Source of the DNA: Cryobacterium soli
GTDB taxonomy: Bacteria > Actinomycetota > Actinomycetes > Actinomycetales > Microbacteriaceae
Assembly: GCF_003611035.1 (NCBI RefSeq)
Contig: NZ_CP030033.1
Location: 1-64,000 of the forward strand
Direction: 5' to 3'
Length of the DNA stretch: 64,000 nt
Shown here: one piece after another, positions 16,803 through 24,547 of the stretch
How the letters are laid out: the number at the start of each line of letters is the position of its first letter
Position numbering within the stretch: position 1 is the first letter of the stretch
Made by a program: the position numbers and the translations under genes
Notes under the pieces: model-generated
What the model saw: only the letters and a program-made list of their open reading frames with translations
The model's database searches: none
Told to the model about the DNA's origin: nothing

Positions 16803-17300
16803 GTGACCGACACCATCGCCCTGACCGGAATCGTGGCCACCACCCCGCGCCATCTCGTCACCAGTTCCGGTCTGGCCATCACCTCGTTCCGGTTGGCGTG
16901 CCGGCAGCGCCGGTTCGACCGTTCGAAGAACTCCTGGGTCGACGCCGACACCAATTGGTACACGGTGTCGAGTTTCCGACACCTCGCGCAGAATGTGGAA
17001 CAGTCGGTGCGAAAGGGCGAGCATGTGCTGGTGACGGGGCGTCTGCGTATCCGGGACTGGGAGAACCAGGACCGCTCTGGCACCTCCGTGGAGGTGGAGG
17101 CCGACGCCGTCGGCCACAATCTGACCTGGGGCACCACCAGCCTGGTGAGAAGTGCGCCGACCACATCGGCCGATCAGCCCGGCACCGATCAGCCCGGCAC
17201 CGATCAGCCCGGTGCGGATCAGCCCAGCGGCGATCCGTATGCTGCAGCCCAGCCGGGTGCCGCCTGGCCGGCGACCGAACTGGAAACACGGCCCGCATAG
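16803..17300 (+). CDS. ssb: Single-stranded DNA-binding protein, short paralogue without acidic tip
   Basis: A 165-residue protein starting at GTG 16803 after GGAGAGAGA. An OB-fold of the bacterial SSB family covers about residues 1-115 (TIALTGIVATTPRHLVT, DTNWYTVSSFRHLAQNVEQSVRKGEHVLVTGRLRIRDW split over the central strands). The tail is Gln/Pro/Asp-rich, built in part from 15-bp repeats, and ends ELETRPA instead of the acidic DDDIPF-type tip that recruits partner proteins in the main SSB. It is therefore more like a secondary SSB (SsbB type). The replication SSB with rpsF/rpsR is not in this window. Confidence 0.82.
   Translation: MTDTIALTGIVATTPRHLVTSSGLAITSFRLACRQRRFDRSKNSWVDADTNWYTVSSFRHLAQNVEQSVRKGEHVLVTGRLRIRDWENQDRSGTSVEVEADAVGHNLTWGTTSLVRSAPTTSADQPGTDQPGTDQPGADQPSGDPYAAAQPGAAWPATELETRPA
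17172..17231 (+). repeat. 15-bp tandem repeat, 4 units, in ssb C-terminal tail
   Basis: GATCAGCCCGGCACC twice, then GATCAGCCCGGTGCG and GATCAGCCCAGCGGC, encoding DQPGT, DQPGT, DQPGA and DQPSG. The first two units are identical, so this array is relatively recent. Confidence 0.9.
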
Positions 17301-17346
17301 ACTCGTAGCCTCGGTCGCAGAGCGCGGCCCTGGGGGAGGACGCCGC

Positions 17347-17895
17347 GTGGCCCGCATTCTCGACGCACACACCGACACCCGACGACAGAGCGTGAGACGG
17401 GCGGCACGAGTCCTCGGGTTGAGCCTGCTCGGGTTGAGCCTGCTCGGGGTGAGCCTGGTCGGCTGCTCGGCCACACCGGGCGGTCCCGCCGACACTCCAG
17501 CCCAGACGGCGGTCGAGACACCGGACGCGTCCGCGGCCCCGGTCACACCGGAAGACGTCGCTCCGGCCCTCGTCGCCGACGGAACAGCCGCCGACAACCT
17601 CGGCTATTTCGACTCGGTCGTCACCGCTGTGCTCGCGACGGAACCGAACCCGGTCGGGCGCAGCTACATCGACGCCCTCGTGGCCGCCGGATTCGACAAG
17701 TCGGCCATGGAAGTGACCAGCGACACCACCACCAAGGGAGAGCCGGTCGACTCCATTCAATTCTCCGTGCGGATCACCGACGAGTGCATCGTCGGCCAGA
17801 ACGGCCCATCCTCGGGCGGCTACCACAGCATCGTGGCACCGACGCTCGCAACCGGAACGTGTCTCGTCGGAGCCACGCGCCAAATAGACTGGTAA
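17347..17895 (+). CDS. Lipoprotein, DUF6993-like
   Basis: A 182-residue secreted lipoprotein from GTG 17347, 6 bp after GGAGGA. The signal peptide has a basic n-region (RRQSVRRAAR), a hydrophobic core of three repeated GLSLL-type units and the lipobox LVGC with Cys40 as lipidation site. The mature part holds NLGYFDSVVTAVL and two further cysteines (DECIVGQ and TGTCLVGA) likely forming a disulfide, a pattern seen in DUF6993 proteins. Function unknown. It ends 5 bp before ettA. Confidence 0.75.
   Translation: MARILDAHTDTRRQSVRRAARVLGLSLLGLSLLGVSLVGCSATPGGPADTPAQTAVETPDASAAPVTPEDVAPALVADGTAADNLGYFDSVVTAVLATEPNPVGRSYIDALVAAGFDKSAMEVTSDTTTKGEPVDSIQFSVRITDECIVGQNGPSSGGYHSIVAPTLATGTCLVGATRQIDW
17413..17457 (+). 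repeat. 15-bp tandem repeat, 3 units, in lipoprotein signal peptide
   Basis: CTCGGGTTGAGCCTG twice and CTCGGGGTGAGCCTG, encoding LGLSL, LGLSL, LGVSL in the hydrophobic core of the signal peptide. Confidence 0.9.
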
Positions 17896-17900
17896 ACACT

Positions 17901-19583
17901 ATGGCTGAATTCATTTACTCGATGGTGCGCGCGCGCAAAGCCATTGGAGACAAGCTCATTCTCGACGACGTCACGATGTCGTTCTTCCCCGGAGCCAAGA
18001 TCGGCGTGGTGGGCCCCAACGGTGCCGGTAAGTCCACGATCCTGAAGATCATGGCCGGGCTCGACACTCCCAGCAACGGTGAGGCGCGGCTCTCGCCCGG
18101 CTACTCCGTGGGCATCCTGATGCAGGAACCGCAGCTGGACGAGACCAAGACCGTGCTGGAGAACGTGCAGGAAGGCGTTGGCCCGATCAAGGCCAAGGTT
18201 GACAGGTTCAACGAGATCAGCGCTGCGCTGGCCGAACCCGACGCCGACTTCGACACCCTGCTCGAAGAGATGGGCACGCTGCAGGAAGAGATCGACGCTG
18301 CCGACGCGTGGGACCTCGACTCCCAGCTCGAACAGGCGATGGATGCTCTCCGCACCCCGCCGGGCGACTACTCGGTCGTGGACCTGTCCGGTGGTGAGAA
18401 GCGTCGTGTGGCGCTCTGCAAGCTGCTGCTGCAGAAGCCCGACCTGCTGCTCCTGGACGAACCGACTAACCACCTCGACGCCGAAAGCGTGCTCTGGCTC
18501 GAGCAGCACCTCGCGAAGTACCCGGGCGCCGTTCTCGCCGTCACGCACGACCGGTACTTCCTCGACCACGTGGCCGAGTGGATCGCCGAAATCGACCGCG
18601 GCCACCTGTATCCCTACGAGGGCAACTACTCGACCTACCTCGAGAAGAAGCAGGAGCGCCTGCAGGTGCAGGGCAAGAAGGACGCCAAGCTGTCCAAGCG
18701 CCTCGCCGAGGAACTCGACTGGGTGCGTTCCAACGCCAAGGGCCGTCAGGCCAAGTCGAAGGCCCGTCTGGCTCGCTACGAGGAGATGGTCAATGAGGCC
18801 GAGCGCGGACGCAAGCTCGACTTCGAAGACATCCAGATCCCGGTCGGCCCGCGCCTGGGCGCCCAGGTCATCGATGCCAAGAAGCTGAAGAAGGGTTTCG
18901 GCGACCGCGTGCTGGTCGAAGACCTCTCCTTCACCCTGCCGCGCAACGGCATCGTCGGCGTGATCGGCCCGAACGGTGTGGGTAAGACCACCCTGTTCAA
19001 GACCATTGTCGGCCTCGAGCCGCTGGACGCCGGTGACCTGAAGATCGGCGAGACCGTCGATATCTCCTACGTCGACCAGTCCCGCGGCGGCATCGACCCG
19101 AACAAGTCGCTCTGGGAGGTCGTCTCCGACGGCCAGGACTACATCCAGGTCGGCAAGACCGAGGTGCCGTCCCGCGCCTACGTGTCGACCTTCGGATTCA
19201 AGGGCCCCGACCAGCAGAAGAAGGCCGGTGTGCTCTCCGGTGGTGAGCGCAACCGCCTGAACCTGGCGCTCACGCTCAAGCAGGGCGGCAACCTGTTGCT
19301 GCTCGACGAACCGACTAACGACCTGGACGTCGAAACGCTCGGCTCACTCGAGAACGCGCTCCTGGAGTTCCCCGGTTGTGCCGTGGTGATCACTCACGAC
19401 CGGTGGTTCCTCGACCGCATCGCCACGCACATCCTCTCGTATGAGGGCACCGCGGAGGACCCGGGTAACTGGTACTGGTTCGAGGGCAACTTCGAGTCGT
19501 ACGAGCAGAACAAGATCGAGCGGCTCGGCCCGGACGCGGCCAAGCCGCACCGGTCCGCGTACCGCAAGCTGACGCGCGACTAG
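17901..19583 (+). CDS. ettA: Energy-dependent translational throttle protein EttA (ABC-F ATPase)
   Basis: A 560-residue ABC-F protein that binds the ribosomal E site and gates entry into elongation according to ATP/ADP. Two ABC domains are seen: GPNGAGKST with LSGGEKRRVAL and LLLLDEPTNHLD, and GPNGVGKTT with LSGGERNRLNL and LLLLDEPTNDLD. The linker between them includes the arm region, and the length matches E. coli EttA (about 555). No ribosome binding site is conspicuous before ATG 17901. Codon use is biased toward C-ending codons, in keeping with high expression. Confidence 0.95.
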   Translation: MAEFIYSMVRARKAIGDKLILDDVTMSFFPGAKIGVVGPNGAGKSTILKIMAGLDTPSNGEARLSPGYSVGILMQEPQLDETKTVLENVQEGVGPIKAKVDRFNEISAALAEPDADFDTLLEEMGTLQEEIDAADAWDLDSQLEQAMDALRTPPGDYSVVDLSGGEKRRVALCKLLLQKPDLLLLDEPTNHLDAESVLWLEQHLAKYPGAVLAVTHDRYFLDHVAEWIAEIDRGHLYPYEGNYSTYLEKKQERLQVQGKKDAKLSKRLAEELDWVRSNAKGRQAKSKARLARYEEMVNEAERGRKLDFEDIQIPVGPRLGAQVIDAKKLKKGFGDRVLVEDLSFTLPRNGIVGVIGPNGVGKTTLFKTIVGLEPLDAGDLKIGETVDISYVDQSRGGIDPNKSLWEVVSDGQDYIQVGKTEVPSRAYVSTFGFKGPDQQKKAGVLSGGERNRLNLALTLKQGGNLLLLDEPTNDLDVETLGSLENALLEFPGCAVVITHDRWFLDRIATHILSYEGTAEDPGNWYWFEGNFESYEQNKIERLGPDAAKPHRSAYRKLTRD

Positions 19584-19590
19584 GAGACCC

Positions 19591-20100
19591 ATGCGGCTGC
19601 ACGTTCCCATCCGACTGCGCTGGTCGGACCTCGACGCGTACGCCCACGTCAACAACGCCGAGATGCTGCGCCTCCTCGAGGAGGCGCGCATCGAGGCGTT
19701 CTGGTCGAACGACGAGCCGGGGACCGACCCGGCCGATGCGCTACGCGCATCCGTACCCGCCGGCACCGGCCAGAGCACCGCGGTGCTCGACGGCCGCCCC
19801 GGTGCGGCGACGCTCACGCTGATCGCCCGCTTGGAAATCGAGTACCTGGCCCCGATCCCATACCTGCGTGCCCCGATCGACGTTCAGTTGTGGATCGGCA
19901 AGCTCGGCGGCGCGAGCCTCGACGTCTGTTACGAGGTGCGCGGCCCGGTCGGGCAGGAACCCCAGCGGCTCTACGCCCGCGCCACCACGACGATCGTGCT
20001 GGTGGATGCGGCCACGGAACGTCCCCGCAAGATCAACGCGGTGGAGCGGGCCGCCTGGACCCCCTACCTCGAGTCCCCGGTCGACTTCACCCGCAAATAG
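19591..20100 (+). CDS. Acyl-CoA thioesterase, hotdog (4HBT) family
   Basis: A 169-residue hotdog-fold thioesterase. The N-terminal IRLRWSDLDAYAHVNNAEML contains the 4HBT catalytic aspartate segment (D-x-D-x-x-x-H-V-N-N) and the long helix that follows. It starts 7 bp after ettA behind AGGAGA, so it is probably co-transcribed. Natural acyl substrate unknown. Confidence 0.88.
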   Translation: MRLHVPIRLRWSDLDAYAHVNNAEMLRLLEEARIEAFWSNDEPGTDPADALRASVPAGTGQSTAVLDGRPGAATLTLIARLEIEYLAPIPYLRAPIDVQLWIGKLGGASLDVCYEVRGPVGQEPQRLYARATTTIVLVDAATERPRKINAVERAAWTPYLESPVDFTRK

Positions 20101-20110
20101 CTTTCCCCGG

Positions 20111-20536
20111 CTAGCCGGCCATGACTTTGTCGCCGTCGAGGGTGACTTTGACCTCGGGGAGCGGGTCGGTGGCTGGGCCTTTGAGCACCGCTCCGGTGGC
20201 CGTGTCGAAGAGGGAGCCGTGACAGGGGCACGCGAGGCCCTCCTGCTCGGGCTGTACGGGGCAACCCTTGTGGGTACAGATGGCGCTGAACGCCACGACG
20301 GTGCCCTCGGTGGGCTGGGAGACGATGATCTGCGACCCGTTCAGCATCACGGCTTGTGCGCCGCCGACCGGGATGTCCGTGAGCGTGGCGACCTCGGTGG
20401 GTGTGGCGGTGCCGGCATCCGGCGTCCCCGTGCTCGGTCTCGTCGCGTCCGGGGCGCAGGCCGCGAGGGCGAGGGCTGTTCCCGCTCCTCCCGCAACGAG
20501 AAGGGTGCGGCGGGTGAGGTTGATGGCCGGGCTCAT
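20111..20536 (-). CDS. Rieske [2Fe-2S] lipoprotein with Tat signal
   Basis: A 141-residue exported iron-sulfur protein. The N-terminus has a twin-arginine signal (NLTRRTLLVAGG) ending in a lipobox-like LAAC, suggesting Tat export and lipid anchoring. The cluster ligands are in CTHKGC and CPCHGS. The protein is a stand-alone Rieske domain; its electron partner is not encoded nearby. It converges with the hotdog thioesterase gene with only 10 bp between. Confidence 0.9.
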   Translation of the reverse strand: MSPAINLTRRTLLVAGGAGTALALAACAPDATRPSTGTPDAGTATPTEVATLTDIPVGGAQAVMLNGSQIIVSQPTEGTVVAFSAICTHKGCPVQPEQEGLACPCHGSLFDTATGAVLKGPATDPLPEVKVTLDGDKVMAG

Positions 20537-20571
20537 GATTCTCCTCGGGTCAGACGGATACGAAGACGAGG

Positions 20572-21447
20572 TTAGTCGCGGGGCTTGGGGACCCGCACCA
20601 TGCCCTCCTGGGCGACGGTCGCGAGCAACAGACCCTCACGGCTGTAGATGCTGCCGGTGGACAGGCCGCGGCCGCCCTGGGCCGAGGGGGAGTCCTGCAC
20701 GTACAGCATCCACTCGTCGACCCGGCCGAACCTGTGCCACCACATCGCGTGGTCGAGGCTGGCGACCTTGAGTCCGGGCGTCGCCCAGGGCAGGCCATGC
20801 CGGCGCATCACGGGTTCCATGATGGAGTAGTCGCTCACGTAGGCCAGAGCGGCACGGTGCAGGTCGGGATCGTCGGGGATCGGCTCGAAGGTCTTCATCC
20901 AGATCATCTGTTTGCTGGTGTGCTCGCCGTCGACACTCAGGTAGATCGACGACGGGATGTGCCGCATATCGAAGGGGCGGTCGTTGGCCCAGGCGCGCGC
21001 GAAGTCGTGGTCGATGTGGCCGAGGGTGTCGGCGGTTGTCGGCAGCGACTCCGGATCCGGAAGGTCAGACGGCATCTCGAGGTGGTGTTCGAGGCCCTCG
21101 TCGAGGTCTTGGAACGACGCGATCATCGACAGGATCGGCACGCCGTTCTGGTACGCCTGAGTGCGGCGGGTGGAGAATGACCGGCCGTCGTGGATGCGGT
21201 CGACCGAGAACGTGATGGGGTGGTTGACGTCGCCCGGGCGCAGGAAGTAGCCGTGCATGGAGTGCACGTGACGCTCGTCGGGCACGGTGCGCATGGCGGC
21301 CACGAGGGACTGCGCGAGCACCTGGCCGCCGAAGACGCGGCCCTGGGGCATCCACTGGGACGGGCCGGTGAAGATGTCCTCGCTGGTGCGGGCGCCGGTG
21401 TCGGTCAGGTCGAGAGCGGCCAGAAGGCCCTCCAGTGGTGCGTGCAT
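20572..21447 (-). CDS. tesB: Acyl-CoA thioesterase II
   Basis: A 291-residue double-hotdog thioesterase. FGGQVLAQSLVAA and VHSMHGYFLRPGD in the first domain, and LDHAMWWHRFGRVDEWMLY with a late GRGLSTGSIYSREGLLLATVAQEGMVR-type ending split across the last strand, are family hallmarks. It hydrolyses medium- to long-chain acyl-CoA. Confidence 0.93.
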   Translation of the reverse strand: MHAPLEGLLAALDLTDTGARTSEDIFTGPSQWMPQGRVFGGQVLAQSLVAAMRTVPDERHVHSMHGYFLRPGDVNHPITFSVDRIHDGRSFSTRRTQAYQNGVPILSMIASFQDLDEGLEHHLEMPSDLPDPESLPTTADTLGHIDHDFARAWANDRPFDMRHIPSSIYLSVDGEHTSKQMIWMKTFEPIPDDPDLHRAALAYVSDYSIMEPVMRRHGLPWATPGLKVASLDHAMWWHRFGRVDEWMLYVQDSPSAQGGRGLSTGSIYSREGLLLATVAQEGMVRVPKPRD

Positions 21448-21510
21448 ACTGCCTCCTCGTTCACGGCCGGGTCCGGAGACACCGACGTACCTTGGTAGTT
21501 TAGACAGCAG

Positions 21511-22188
21511 ATGAGCCAGTCATTTTCCCTCTCAGATTCCCTGTCCCTCGGCGACCTCCAGGTCTACCTTTCGCGCGCCAGCAGGGTGGAGGACGGCTCG
21601 GTGCGCCTGGTGTCCGCCGCCGGGGTCCTGGCCGTGTACACCGCGATCCTGTACCCGCGTGGCCTGCTCGACACGAGCCCCACGGTGTTGGGCCTGCGCA
21701 CCTTCGCACTGACCGAGCCGGTCGAGCTCGATGTCGTCGTACCGGTGCGCTCGCTCCTCGACCGCCTGGTGCGCCTCGAGGCCGCCGTCACCGATGTGGC
21801 TGCGCCGGTCACCGTGACCGTGCCGCTGCAGGTGTCGTCGGTGACCTGGGCCGGTATCACGCCGCCCCGCGGGGGCTGGAAGTCCCAGGGCAGCGCATCC
21901 GCGAGTGTTCTGGAGGACGCGGCGCGGGAAGGCATCGCCGAAGTCGCCGCCGCGATCCCCACGGGTACCGGCGAGCAGCTCGTGCAGCGGGTGCGCTCCG
22001 AGGTATGGGGTCGCCCCATCGAGGCCCTCGATTTTGTTCCCACCGGCGCCGGCTTCGCCGCGGTGAGCCTCGGGTTCCTGTCGGCGGATGAACCGGTGCA
22101 GCTGTTCGGGACGGGCCCCTGGACCCGCCTCAGCACGAGCCGCGGCCACATCCTGGTGCGCCGCAAGCCCTGGAGCCTGCGCGCGTAA
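21511..22188 (+). CDS. Unrecognised actinobacterial protein
   Basis: A 225-residue soluble protein. The N-terminal part (SDSLSLGDLQVYLSRASRV, GLLDTSPTVLGLRTFAL) and the C-terminal part (VWGRPIEALDFVPTGAGFAAVSLGFLS) are predicted alpha/beta with no catalytic motif I recognise. It is transcribed divergently from tesB. Homologues appear widely in Microbacteriaceae as hypothetical proteins. Confidence 0.7.
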   Translation: MSQSFSLSDSLSLGDLQVYLSRASRVEDGSVRLVSAAGVLAVYTAILYPRGLLDTSPTVLGLRTFALTEPVELDVVVPVRSLLDRLVRLEAAVTDVAAPVTVTVPLQVSSVTWAGITPPRGGWKSQGSASASVLEDAAREGIAEVAAAIPTGTGEQLVQRVRSEVWGRPIEALDFVPTGAGFAAVSLGFLSADEPVQLFGTGPWTRLSTSRGHILVRRKPWSLRA

Positions 22189-22279
22189 CACCCCGCCCAT
22201 CCCGCGCACTGTGACTTAATCCTCGGAAATCGGCGACTTGATGGGCAAGGCTCACAGCCCGCGGGAGGAGTAGCGGGGC

Positions 22280-23983
22280 TCAGAGGGCTGCGGCGACCGC
22301 GCGGCCGGCCGTGCGGCCGGAGAAGAGGCAGCCACCGAGGAAAGTTCCCTCGAGAGAACGGTAGCCGTGCACACCGCCGCCGCCGAAACCGGAAGCCTCA
22401 CCCGCGGCATAGAGGCCGGGCACGGGGTGTCCGTCCGCCGACAGCGCCCGGGCCGAGAGGTCTGTCTCGATGCCGCCGAGGCTCTTGCGGGTGAGCAGGT
22501 GCAGTTTCACGGCGATCAGCGGGCCGTTCGAACGATCGAGCAGCTTGTGCGGGCTCGCCACCCGGATGAGGCGGTCGCCGCGGTAGTGCCGCGCCTGCCG
22601 GATCGCATTGATCTGGGCGTCCTTGCCGAAGTCGTTGTCGAGGGCCCGGTCGCGGGCCAGCACTTCGCGTTCCACCCGGGCCGCGTCGATGCGCACCTCG
22701 GGGGAGCGCTTCTGCATGCCGGCGATCAGCTCGTGCAGGGTGTCGGCCACGACGAAGTCCTCACCCTTGCTCTTGAACGCCTCGACGGGCCCGGGTGCGC
22801 CTGGTGCGACCCGTTTGGCGAGCAGCCGGAGGTCCTTGCCGGTGAGGTCCGGATTCTGCTCGCTGCCGGAGAGCGCGAATTCCTTCTCGATGATCTTCTG
22901 GGTGAGGATGAACCAGCTGTGCTGGTGCCCGGTCGTCATGAGGTGTTCAAGGGTGCCGAGGGTGTCAAAACCGGGGAACAGGGGAGCGGGCAGGCGTTTT
23001 CCCGTCGCGTCGAGCCACAGCGATGACGGGCCGGGCAGGATGCGGATGCCGTGCCGCGCCCAGACGGGGTCCCAGTTGACGATGCCCTCCGTGTAGTGCC
23101 ACATGCGGTCGCCGTTGATGAGCCGGGCGCCGGCGGTCTCGCTGATCGCGAGCATCCGCCCGTCGACGTGGGCCGGTACCCCGGAGAGCAGGTCGGTGGG
23201 GGCAGTGCCGAGCCGGGCCGGCCACTGGGCTCGCACCAGGTCGTGGTTGCCGCCGATGCCGCCGCTCGTGACGATGACCGCCGACGCCCGCAGCTCGAAT
23301 TCGCCGATCACGTCGCGGTTGCTGGCTTCTCCGCGCGCCGCGGTGCTGGGGGCGAGAAGGCTGCCGCGCACGCCGACGACGATTCCGGTGCCGCCTGCGT
23401 CAGCGCCGTCGACCAGGAGTTCGTCGACCTGGTGCCGGTGCAGGGCGGTGACCAGGCCTGCGCGCACACCGTCACGCACCCGGGCGATGAACGGCTCGAG
23501 GATCGCCGGACCGGTGCCCCAGACGATGTGGAACCGGGGCACGGAGTTGCCGTGTTGCAGGGCCGTGTAGCCGCCGCGCTCGGCCCAGCCGACGACGGGG
23601 AAGAACGAGACGCCGCGTTCGCGCAGCCAGGCCCGCTTCTCGCCGGCCGCGAAGTTGAGGTAGGCCTCGGCCCAGCGGGTGGGCCAGTAGTCCTCGGTGC
23701 GGTCGAACCCGGCGCTGGCGAACCAGTCCTGCCGGGCGAGCTCGAGGGAGTCTTTCACCCCCATTCGGCGCTGCTCGGGCGAATCCACCAGGAACAGGCC
23801 GCCGAACGACCACCAGGCCTGGCCGCCGAGGGAGGCGGCGGGTTCCTGGTCGACGAGCAGTACCCGCTTGCCGGCATCCACGAGTTCGGCGGTGGCGACC
23901 AGGCCCGCAAGGCCGGCCCCCACGACGATGACGTCGGCGGAAGTGGGATTCTGCGCGGGCAGGCCGGGGCGAGAGGGGCTCAT
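22280..23983 (-). CDS. FAD-binding dehydrogenase, KsdD/fumarate reductase flavoprotein family
   Basis: A 567-residue flavoprotein with an N-terminal Rossmann motif VVGAGLAGLVATAEL, an FAD-contacting region VTSGGIGGNHDLVRAQWP and a C-terminal GLYAAGEASGFGGGGVHGYRSLEG that closes the flavin site. This matches actinobacterial FAD-binding dehydrogenases annotated as KsdD-like. Sequence does not prove a steroid substrate and no other steroid gene is near, so it is best called a dehydrogenase of unknown substrate. Length is usual for the group. Confidence 0.87.
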   Translation of the reverse strand: MSPSRPGLPAQNPTSADVIVVGAGLAGLVATAELVDAGKRVLLVDQEPAASLGGQAWWSFGGLFLVDSPEQRRMGVKDSLELARQDWFASAGFDRTEDYWPTRWAEAYLNFAAGEKRAWLRERGVSFFPVVGWAERGGYTALQHGNSVPRFHIVWGTGPAILEPFIARVRDGVRAGLVTALHRHQVDELLVDGADAGGTGIVVGVRGSLLAPSTAARGEASNRDVIGEFELRASAVIVTSGGIGGNHDLVRAQWPARLGTAPTDLLSGVPAHVDGRMLAISETAGARLINGDRMWHYTEGIVNWDPVWARHGIRILPGPSSLWLDATGKRLPAPLFPGFDTLGTLEHLMTTGHQHSWFILTQKIIEKEFALSGSEQNPDLTGKDLRLLAKRVAPGAPGPVEAFKSKGEDFVVADTLHELIAGMQKRSPEVRIDAARVEREVLARDRALDNDFGKDAQINAIRQARHYRGDRLIRVASPHKLLDRSNGPLIAVKLHLLTRKSLGGIETDLSARALSADGHPVPGLYAAGEASGFGGGGVHGYRSLEGTFLGGCLFSGRTAGRAVAAAL

Positions 23984-24043
23984 TGTGACTCCGTTGTCAG
24001 TGAGGGGCCGCGGGTGAGCCGCGGTAGGGGTGTGGCTCGTACC

Positions 24044-24547
24044 TTAGTCGTCGAAGGTGTTGACCATAGCGTGCGCCGCGCGCTCCAGGTAGTCCCAGAG
24101 CGTCGCGCGCTGCAGCGGCGGCAGGTCGCAGGAGTCGACGGCGGTTTTCATATGCAGCAACCAGCGGTCCCTGGCATCCGGATTGACCTTGAACGGCTGG
24201 TGTCGCTGCCGAAGCCTGGGGTGGCCGCGCTGTTCGCTGTACGTTCCGGGGCCGCCCCAATACTGCTCCAGGAAACCGGTGAGCCGTTCGGCGGCCGGTC
24301 CGAGGTCCTCCTCCGGATACATGGGCTTGAGCACCGGGTCGCCGGCCACACCGCGGTAGAACTCGGTGACGAGCTTCTCGAAGAACGGCCGCCCGCCGAC
24401 CTCCCGGTAGAACGACGGGCCGAGCGATGCACCGTTCTCACCTGCGCGCAGGTGAACGCCGGAGGGCCCGGTGGCCGGGATCAGCACCGGCCCCTGGTCG
24501 GCGGCGGCGGCGGCGCCGGCCGGTTCGGTGGGTCGCGGGTCAGTCAT
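24044..24547 (-). CDS. glbO: Group II truncated haemoglobin
   Basis: A 167-residue protein from ATG 24547, with GGAG about 6 bp upstream. After a 40-residue Ala/Gly-rich leader comes a 2-on-2 globin: YREVGGRPFFEKLVTEFY, EQYWGGPGTYSEQRGHP with the proximal histidine segment LRQRHQPF, and RDRWLLHM carrying the group II tryptophan at G8. Such globins bind O2 or NO. The start codon overlaps the end of the mscS-type gene by 8 bp, so the two are translationally coupled. Confidence 0.92.
   Translation of the reverse strand: MTDPRPTEPAGAAAAADQGPVLIPATGPSGVHLRAGENGASLGPSFYREVGGRPFFEKLVTEFYRGVAGDPVLKPMYPEEDLGPAAERLTGFLEQYWGGPGTYSEQRGHPRLRQRHQPFKVNPDARDRWLLHMKTAVDSCDLPPLQRATLWDYLERAAHAMVNTFDD

Noticed and set aside
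22189..22279. Possible small gene or element between two convergent genes
   Set aside because: The 91-bp gap has no start with a ribosome binding site and no strong hairpin.
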